Source: Myxococcales bacterium
Lineage (GTDB): Bacteria > Myxococcota_A > Polyangia > Fen-1088
Assembly (NCBI GenBank): GCA_003153015.1
Contig: PMBS01000073.1
Span: forward strand, 21,326 to 61,975
DNA length: 40,650 nt
Reading direction: 5' to 3'
Made by a program: the position numbers and the translations under genes. The notes below the pieces were generated by a model. The model did not search any database. It was not told where the DNA came from and worked only from the letters and a program-made list of their open reading frames with translations. The first letter of the stretch is position 1; every line of letters begins with the position of its first letter. Positions 15,703 to 21,682 of this stretch are shown here, in pieces.

Positions 15703-18219
15703 TTGGGTCAAAGTATCGCAGCGCCTTCGCAAAATTTCGCTGATGATTCGCCAGTCGGCATGAACGGCGCAACCGGTGCGCGCCTTGAGGAAAGCGCGCT
15801 GCGCGCCAAGCTGGGAATTCCCGCTGAAGCAAGCCGCGTCCTGATATTCGGCGAAACCAGCCACTGGGATCCCAACTGGCTGCACACCACCGAGGAGTAC
15901 TACCAGCTCTGCATTCCACGGATCTTTGAGCGCGCCTTGCTGGAGCTTGAGCAGGAACCGCGCCGGGTCTTTTCCATCGAAAGCCTGTTCTTCCTGCGCC
16001 GCCACTGGCAATCCAACCCGGCCCAGCGCGAGCGGCTGCGCGGCCTGGTCAACCAGCGTCGCCTGCGCCTGACCGGCACCGGCATCACGACGCCCGACAC
16101 GGTGTTGCCCGACACCGAGGCCATCCTGCGCGACTATGCCGACGGACAGCGCTGGCTCAAGGACAACGGCATGAGCGTCGAGCCGAGGCTGGCCTACCTG
16201 CCCGACGACTTCGGCCATTCGCCCGCGCTGCCCACCCTGCTGGTCGCCCTGGGCTTTGACATGGCGGCGATCACGCGCATTGACGGCATGTACTTCGTCG
16301 GCAGCGACTATCGCCGAAAATCTGCCTTCCCGCTGCCGGGATCGAGCGCGGAATTGCTGGCCAAGCAGCTCAAGACCGCGGATTTCGTGTGGCGCGGCCC
16401 GGATGGCTCGCAGGTCCTGTGCCACTGGAATGCCTTCACCTATTTCCAGGGCGATTTGCTGGCCCACATCGGTCTGGTTCGCTGGATGGATCATATTTAT
16501 GGTTTTCCGTGGCGAACTGAATCCCACGTCGCACGCCGCATTCATGGCTACGTCCGGGACCTCGCGCCCCTGGCCCGCACGCCCTATCTCTATTGCCCGA
16601 TCGGTGGCGACTTCAATGGGCCGATCGCCGGCCTCCTGCAACTGCTCGACCGCTACAATCGCACCCGCTACCAGTCGAGCGGTGTCTGGACGCTGAACGC
16701 GGGTTTGGACGACTACCTCGCGTTGGTGGCTTGCCATCGGTCCGCACTTCCGGTGCTGGCCCTGGACCCCAATCCCTACTGGATGGGGTTCTATGCCAGC
16801 CGGCCAGAGGCCAAGCGACGCGCCAAGCGCATTGTGCGCAAGCTGGTGATCGCCGAGAAGCTGACCGTGCTGCCGGCGCTGGCAGGGCCGAGTTCACCCA
16901 AGGGCGGCATCCGTGTCGAGTCCGAGATTGCCGGCGATCTGCGCGCAGCCTGGGATCTGGCGGTGTTGAGCAATCATCACGACTTCATTACCGGGACGTC
17001 GCCTGATCGCATCTGGCTGCAGGAGCAACAGCCCTGGCTTGCGCAAGCTGAGGGGCTGGCTGACCGCGCGCTCGCGCGCATTCGTGCCATCCGGTCCCCG
17101 GCGCCCACGTTCCCGCCCAGTCCCCCGCCGCTTTTCAGTCTCGACGCCGGGACGCTGGTGGCAGAAACCGACATGTATCGCGTTGAACTTAGCGAGCAAC
17201 AAGGCGGCGCCATAACTAATTTCCGTTTCAAAGGATCGGGCGAGGACTTGCTTTCCGGTCCTGCCAATGACCTCGTCAGCTATCGTGACAGCGGTGGCCT
17301 GTGGCGCCTGGGTCACGAGTTCTTCGGCGGGACCTTTGTCGAGCAGTCACGCGCCAGTCACGCACCGGCGCGCATCAGGGTGAATTCGCGGGACGGCGTG
17401 CTCGAGGTGCGCGTCGACTCGGAATTTGACGAGCGGCCATTTGTTCGCTGGCTGTGGATGCGCAAGAACTCGCCGGTGCTGCGCATGCGCCTGGAGGGTT
17501 CGGCCCTGCGTGGCCGGACCATCACCTGCCGTTTCCCGACTCGACTGATTTCACCAGGACTCACCATGGACGTGCCCGGCGGGATCGTGGAACGTCCGGC
17601 GCACAAGCTCTTTCGCCCCACCTTCTGGCCCGCGTGCTCGTTCGCGCATTTGCGCGACGAACGCAGCGATATTGGGCTGGCCGCCTTTCTGGGAGGGCCT
17701 GCCGCAGTCGCCAGCGACGGCGCAGGAGCCCTGGAGTGGATCGCCCTGCGCTTCGCGCCCCGCGAGACGGCATTCCACTTTCTGCCAATTCTCGCGCACC
17801 CGGCCTCCGGGACTGATCCGCACCAAGGGCAGCTTGATTACGCCGTGTGGTTCACCCCTGGGGGAGATGCCCGGAGCAACCGCCTACCTCATCACGTGCG
17901 GCGGGCTTTGCGAGCCGCCCTGTTCGGCCCCAACGAGCCCGACCTCGACGACCTGGCCAATTCGGTCATGCTGGTCGACCGCGACGACGTGCAAGTCTCC
18001 GCGCTCAAACCCGCCTTCCAAGGCCACGCCATTGTCGCCCGTCTCGCAAGTTTCGCGAACACCGCAGTCGAAGTACGCCTGTCCTGCCCCAGCCGCCCCA
18101 TCCGCAGCGCCACCCTGTGCGACGCCCGTGAACGCGAAATCTGCGCTCTCGAAGTGGGCCGCGACGGCGTAGTCGTGCCGATGCCCTATGCCTTGGCCAG
18201 CGTGCTGGTGTGGTTCTAG
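15703..18219 (+). CDS. Glycoside hydrolase family 38-like (alpha-mannosidase) protein
   Basis: An 838-residue enzyme. The start is uncertain: TTG at 15703 has GGAGG 4 nt upstream, while the ATG at 15760 has no ribosome site. The GH38 catalytic domain shows the zinc-binding entry motif SHWDPNW (equivalent of HxHWDxxW, with Ser in place of the first His) and LPDDFGHSP, in which Asp168 is the expected nucleophile. SNHHDFITGTSPD is the conserved His pair near the end of the domain. A beta-sandwich C-terminal half follows (about 480-838). No signal peptide is visible, so it is probably cytoplasmic. GH38 enzymes cleave alpha-mannosidic bonds with retention. Substrate and role are not given by context; the next gene is an unidentified membrane protein. 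Confidence 0.85.
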   Translation: MGQSIAAPSQNFADDSPVGMNGATGARLEESALRAKLGIPAEASRVLIFGETSHWDPNWLHTTEEYYQLCIPRIFERALLELEQEPRRVFSIESLFFLRRHWQSNPAQRERLRGLVNQRRLRLTGTGITTPDTVLPDTEAILRDYADGQRWLKDNGMSVEPRLAYLPDDFGHSPALPTLLVALGFDMAAITRIDGMYFVGSDYRRKSAFPLPGSSAELLAKQLKTADFVWRGPDGSQVLCHWNAFTYFQGDLLAHIGLVRWMDHIYGFPWRTESHVARRIHGYVRDLAPLARTPYLYCPIGGDFNGPIAGLLQLLDRYNRTRYQSSGVWTLNAGLDDYLALVACHRSALPVLALDPNPYWMGFYASRPEAKRRAKRIVRKLVIAEKLTVLPALAGPSSPKGGIRVESEIAGDLRAAWDLAVLSNHHDFITGTSPDRIWLQEQQPWLAQAEGLADRALARIRAIRSPAPTFPPSPPPLFSLDAGTLVAETDMYRVELSEQQGGAITNFRFKGSGEDLLSGPANDLVSYRDSGGLWRLGHEFFGGTFVEQSRASHAPARIRVNSRDGVLEVRVDSEFDERPFVRWLWMRKNSPVLRMRLEGSALRGRTITCRFPTRLISPGLTMDVPGGIVERPAHKLFRPTFWPACSFAHLRDERSDIGLAAFLGGPAAVASDGAGALEWIALRFAPRETAFHFLPILAHPASGTDPHQGQLDYAVWFTPGGDARSNRLPHHVRRALRAALFGPNEPDLDDLANSVMLVDRDDVQVSALKPAFQGHAIVARLASFANTAVEVRLSCPSRPIRSATLCDAREREICALEVGRDGVVVPMPYALASVLVWF

Positions 18220-18249
18220 TCCACAGTCCCGCCATGGCCGCAGGAGGTC

Positions 18250-18267
18250 GTGGCCGTGGCCGTGGCC
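18250..18267. repeat. (GTGGCC)3 intergenic hexamer array
   Basis: Three perfect GTGGCC copies preceded by GGTC, just after the GH38 gene. About 15 bp before it is the phrase CACAGTCCCGCCATGGCC, which recurs as CACTGTCCCGCCACGGCC at about 18430. Confidence 0.75.
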
Positions 18268-18437
18268 GCGCCACTTTGGTGTCAGCTTCATTACCCTGCC
18301 GTCTGAGCTGCCGAAGTTGCCGATGCTCACCTAGCAGATGCTGCCCTGCTTGAAATCCCCGAGCAGGTTCTGCGCTGATATGTACGTAGCAACCGTACTG
18401 CCCGAGGAGGGCTGTCCTTCTAGCCGCTCCACTGTCC

Positions 18438-18456
18438 CGCCACGGCCACGACCCTA
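18438..18456. repeat. Inverted copy of the GTGGCC element
   Basis: CCGCCACGGCCACGACC is the reverse complement of GGTCGTGGCCGTGGCGG, so this copy faces the one at 18250. The 338-bp gap 18220-18557 between GH38 and the membrane protein is otherwise without a supported gene. Confidence 0.65.
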
Positions 18457-18557
18457 CGCGGCTATCGCGAGATTATGGGAAGTCGCAGCTCTGGTACCCG
18501 CTGAGCTTCCGAAATAGACTCGCACCGGGTCCCCACGCGAACCTGCCCGGAACCCCT

Positions 18558-19793
18558 GTGATCCCCGTGAGTCACCGCCGACGAAAATCCCCGAAGAGGC
18601 GCACATCCCCCGCCGCGCCGAGAGTCCAGCATCGGCTCTGGCCCACGGCATTGGCGTCGGCCCTAGCGGTTCTGATTCTGGCGCCGATCGTCTCCAGGCT
18701 GGCCGGGACCGGCAACGACTACACCATTCATCGCAACATCGCTGTGGCGATGAAGGCCCATCTGACCCTCTACTCGCCCCACTTCCTGCTTCAGTTTCTC
18801 GTGCTGGCACTCAACTTCCTGCTGCCCGGCGATATCGACACAGCAATGATCGTCGTCAGCCTGCTGGCCTATGCCGCCACCGCGGCGATCGTTGTCCGGC
18901 TCATCCTGCACCGTACTTCATCACCTGCCGTCGCCCTCACCTTGACCCTCGCCCTGCTACTTGCCGCCTCCGTTGCGCTTCTCTTTCCGCTCGATCGGCA
19001 CCTGTACCGCGGGTACATCCCGGCCAACGTGTTCCACAATCCAACCATGGTTTTGCTCAAACCGTTGGCACTGCTGTCGTTCGGCTACGCCGCCGCGGCC
19101 CTCTGGCCCGAGCAAGGCGAGAAGACCCACACCTTGATCGGCTGTGCCCTGCTAACCGTGGCCTGTGCCCTGGCGAAACCCAACTACACTGTCTGCATCC
19201 TACCGGCCCTGGCAAGTGTCGCAGCCAAGCGGGCGGCGTTTCGCTCGCAGATCGACTGGAAGCTGCTGCTATTGGGCTTCGTCGTGCCCGCCTGTGCGAC
19301 CCTCGTGTTCCAGTATCACTGGACCTTCAGCGACAGCCAGATTCCGGGTGTCCTGCCCGGAAGCAGCCACATTGTGTTCGCCCCACTGGCCGTGGTTCGG
19401 CGGCACTCCTCGTGGTTGGCGGTCAAGCTGCTTCTCTCGCTGCTTTTCCCCCTTTCAGTTCTCGCCATCAATTTCCGAAGGGCCAAGGAGGATTCCGCTT
19501 TGCTGCTGGCTTGGGTGCTTTTCGTTTTCGGCGCCGGGATGATGTACTTGCTGGCGGAAAGCGGGCCCAGAATGATTCACGGGAATATGCTCTGGAGCGC
19601 CCAGATCGCGGTCTTCATCCTCTTCGTCCAGTCTGCCGCCCACATCTCCGCGTATTTCGGTGGCGCCCTCACCACTGCCCCGCGCGGCGAACGAATGCGG
19701 GCGATGGCTAGCTTCGCCTGTCTCCTGCTCCACACCGCGTTTGGGATCGCCTTGTATTTCAGTGAGTACGCCCGGGTGGCAAGGTACTGGTAG
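18558..19793 (+). CDS. Polytopic membrane protein, GT-C-like layout, function unknown
   Basis: A 411-residue protein from a GTG at 18558 (another GTG at 18567; no clear ribosome site). After a basic N-terminus (HRRRKSPKRR) there are about eleven membrane segments. Polar loops carry NDYTIHRNIAVAM, YRGYIPANVFHNPTMVLLKP and ALAKPNYTVC. The size and alternating long hydrophobic helices resemble lipid-linked-sugar glycosyltransferases of the GT-C fold, but I see no decisive catalytic motif, so this is only a suggestion. It follows the GH38 gene at a distance of 338 bp and is convergent with nothing until the EPS operon. Confidence 0.75.
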   Translation: MIPVSHRRRKSPKRRTSPAAPRVQHRLWPTALASALAVLILAPIVSRLAGTGNDYTIHRNIAVAMKAHLTLYSPHFLLQFLVLALNFLLPGDIDTAMIVVSLLAYAATAAIVVRLILHRTSSPAVALTLTLALLLAASVALLFPLDRHLYRGYIPANVFHNPTMVLLKPLALLSFGYAAAALWPEQGEKTHTLIGCALLTVACALAKPNYTVCILPALASVAAKRAAFRSQIDWKLLLLGFVVPACATLVFQYHWTFSDSQIPGVLPGSSHIVFAPLAVVRRHSSWLAVKLLLSLLFPLSVLAINFRRAKEDSALLLAWVLFVFGAGMMYLLAESGPRMIHGNMLWSAQIAVFILFVQSAAHISAYFGGALTTAPRGERMRAMASFACLLLHTAFGIALYFSEYARVARYW

Positions 19794-19852
19794 ACCCTCT
19801 TCCTCGCCAGAACGCGCACCACGCCACCCCCCGCTTGAGAGGTCACGGGCAA

Positions 19853-19992
19853 CTGGCTGGGGTGGCCGAACTGGAGGGCTTCGACGTGATCGTTCCGGAG
19901 GCCGCTGGGTAGGGGAGGCGGTGGCCAAGATCATTTCGATGGCGGGGTACAAGGGACTGCTCGAAGGACACAACGCGCCGTGGGCTGCATAG
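19853..19992 (+). pseudogene. Degraded gene end upstream of tRNA-Gly
   Basis: Two adjacent plus-strand frames read as protein-like: LAGVAELEGFDVIVPEAAG, then after a frame change GRWVGEAVAKIISMAGYKGL and a short tail up to a TAG at 19990. Together they look like the C-terminus of a lost gene broken by a frameshift near 19905. I do not recognise the family. The rest of the 306-bp gap between 19794 and 20099 holds no supported gene apart from the tRNA promoter. Confidence 0.3.
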
Positions 19993-20059
19993 TGGTCTGC
20001 ATGGCCTTTTGGACACTCTGAGATGCATGAGGACAGAAGCGAAAGAATCACCCAACCCC

Positions 20060-20088
20060 TTGACCGAAAGGAGGTTTCCGCTTAAACC
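20060..20088 (+). promoter_or_regulatory. Likely sigma-70-type promoter of tRNA-Gly
   Basis: TTGACC (20060-20065), a 17-bp spacer, and TAAACC (20083-20088) lie directly before the tRNA, with initiation expected near 20095. The -35 box is close to consensus and the -10 box is weaker. Confidence 0.55.
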
Positions 20089-20099
20089 AAGTCACCTCT

Positions 20100-20174
20100 G
20101 CGGGCGTAACTCAGTGGTAGAGTGTCACCTTGCCAAGGTGAACGTCGAGGGTTCAAGTCCCTTCGCCCGCTCCA
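20100..20174 (+). tRNA. tRNA-Gly (anticodon GCC)
   Basis: The full cloverleaf can be drawn. The acceptor stem GCGGGCG pairs with CGCCCGC. The D arm contains AGTGGTA. The anticodon stem TCACC/GGTGA closes the loop TTGCCAA with anticodon GCC. The T arm contains GGTTCAAGTCC, and TCCA closes the 3' end with CCA encoded. It reads the common Gly codon GGC, which is heavily used by the Gly-rich lipoproteins nearby. Confidence 0.97.
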
Positions 20175-20346
20175 ACTAACCTTCCTAAATCACGCGGTTT
20201 TCTTCTCCACCTCAGCCAGGGCGTGGACTACGTTCGGTAGCCAGCACGGGTGCAACGCCCAAACCAGCACTGTTCCGCGGGGCTACCAGGATGCGGTTTC
20301 CTCGCAGGCCGCGAAGATTCTCGACAGCACTACGATAGCCGCAAAA

Positions 20347-20370
20347 GGTCGTGGTAACGGCCGTGGCCGG
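20347..20370. repeat. Degenerate GTGGCC element
   Basis: GGTCGTGGTAACGGCCGTGG followed by CCGG repeats the pattern of the element at 18250, interrupted by TAAC. It lies between the tRNA and the end of the EPS barrel gene. Confidence 0.6.
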
Positions 20371-20396
20371 AGTAATCCCTTTCCCCGCCGCGCTGC

Positions 20397-21677
20397 CTAG
20401 CGTCTGCTGCTCGGTCCGACCGTCAGCAGACTGGCTCGCTCGACAACCGTCAGCATCACGTACACGAAGGACTCCCGCCCATGCCAGGAGAATTTTGGCG
20501 CCGACAGATGTTGGGCCCGTTCGCTGTAGCGCGCCCCAACTTCCAACACAAAATGCCGTGAAGCCTGGAAACGGAACGGCAGCCGCGCCATGAACATGGT
20601 TTCGTCCGGATCCCCGGGCAGTGGGTGGCGGGTCAAATTGGTCGACACCATGCCGGACAGTTCAGCGCGCCAGCGCGGACCCAAAGCGGCTCCGACGCTG
20701 GTGTTGCCCTGACCGCGGAGAACGCCGGTGCGAAGCACTGGATCAAGGTTCCAGCTGGCAGCACCGGACAGGTCGCCACGTACTCCTAGACTGCGCGATT
20801 GATACAACAACGAGGCGAGCCTGGCTCCGCCGATCGGCGCGACGGGTGTGAAGGAGTTCGTGGTGCATGGATCAGCAAACAGGCGAGCGATGACCACACC
20901 GGCTTGTAGCTCCAAGCGGTGGCGCCGGTTTAGCTCGCTTCGCCAAGCGACCTGCGGCTGCCAGGCCAGAGCGGAAAATCCTGAAGCTGAAGCCAGGCTC
21001 CCGCTGGCGTTGCTGGCCTGAACAATGTTGTAAGTCAGGTCGGCGCGCAGGAGCAGCGTGTTCCGGCGGGAGAGCGCGTAGCTGAGCTGGGGCTCGAAGC
21101 CTAGTCTGGTCTGCTCCGGCAGCGACGTGGCGCCACTGGCCGCGCCTGTGGTCGGCGCCGTGGTTGAGTCGAGGGTGCGCCAGTTCAGCAGTGAAAGCCC
21201 TGCCTGCAGCGACGTGCGCCGCGACGCTCGCCAGGCAAGTCTGGCGCTGCCTTGCAGACTGAGGATGCGAGTTGCCGCCGGTAGGGTGGCTTGCCCGGGC
21301 AGGGCCTGGCCTAGGTAGGCGTAGTCCACTTCACCGTACGACCCGTCCGCCTGCAAAACCAACTCGGTACGCCGGTTGGGGCGGTCGCGGTAATTGAACC
21401 CGAAGACGTGCAAGACCAGCGGTCGAATCTGGTCGTTGGGGGACGGATCGCGCCACAGCAGCCGGGGCGCGTACCGGAGCGAGCTTTCGCCTTGGGCCGT
21501 GGTCCAATACAAATCGGCGTCTGCAGTGAGCAGCGCCATAAGAAAGGTGGAGGGTGATTCACCGGACAGAAGCGGCGCCTGCCCCGCCCGCAGCTCGGCC
21601 TGGGCGCCTGCCCCGACTTGCAGATCGCCGGCAGCAAACAGGAGCGCGAATATCGCGACCGGTCCAGCGGCAGGCAA
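20397..21677 (-). CDS. Outer-membrane beta-barrel of the EPS export system (EpsX/Wzp-like)
   Basis: A 426-residue protein starting at a TTG (21677) with GGAG upstream, only 5 bp after the PCP-OPX gene. The signal peptide ends near AGAQA. The rest is alternating amphipathic strands with aromatic girdles (SLRYAPRLLW, RTELVLQADGSYGEVDY, LSYALSRRNTLLLRADLTYN, RHRLELQAGVVIA). It ends in FVYVMLTVVERASLLTVG rather than a classical terminal Phe. Length and strand pattern fit the roughly 18-stranded barrels that work with short OPX proteins in Myxococcus EpsX/EpsY-type composite translocons. Here the OPX domain is encoded immediately upstream. Expected role: the outer-membrane exit pore for the exopolysaccharide. 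The family call rests on pattern and context, not on a distinctive motif. Confidence 0.75.
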   Translation of the reverse strand: MPAAGPVAIFALLFAAGDLQVGAGAQAELRAGQAPLLSGESPSTFLMALLTADADLYWTTAQGESSLRYAPRLLWRDPSPNDQIRPLVLHVFGFNYRDRPNRRTELVLQADGSYGEVDYAYLGQALPGQATLPAATRILSLQGSARLAWRASRRTSLQAGLSLLNWRTLDSTTAPTTGAASGATSLPEQTRLGFEPQLSYALSRRNTLLLRADLTYNIVQASNASGSLASASGFSALAWQPQVAWRSELNRRHRLELQAGVVIARLFADPCTTNSFTPVAPIGGARLASLLYQSRSLGVRGDLSGAASWNLDPVLRTGVLRGQGNTSVGAALGPRWRAELSGMVSTNLTRHPLPGDPDETMFMARLPFRFQASRHFVLEVGARYSERAQHLSAPKFSWHGRESFVYVMLTVVERASLLTVGPSSRR

Positions 21678-21682
21678 CGGAC

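Noticed and set aside
15304..16737. 477-codon minus-strand frame opposite the reductase and GH38 genes
   Set aside because: It spans two genes with clear domains on the plus strand; no domain or signal is visible in its translation.
20100..20400. tRNA-Gly as the attachment site of an integrated island
   Set aside because: No integrase gene and no repeated tRNA 3' end was found in the window; the EPS genes downstream look chromosomal.
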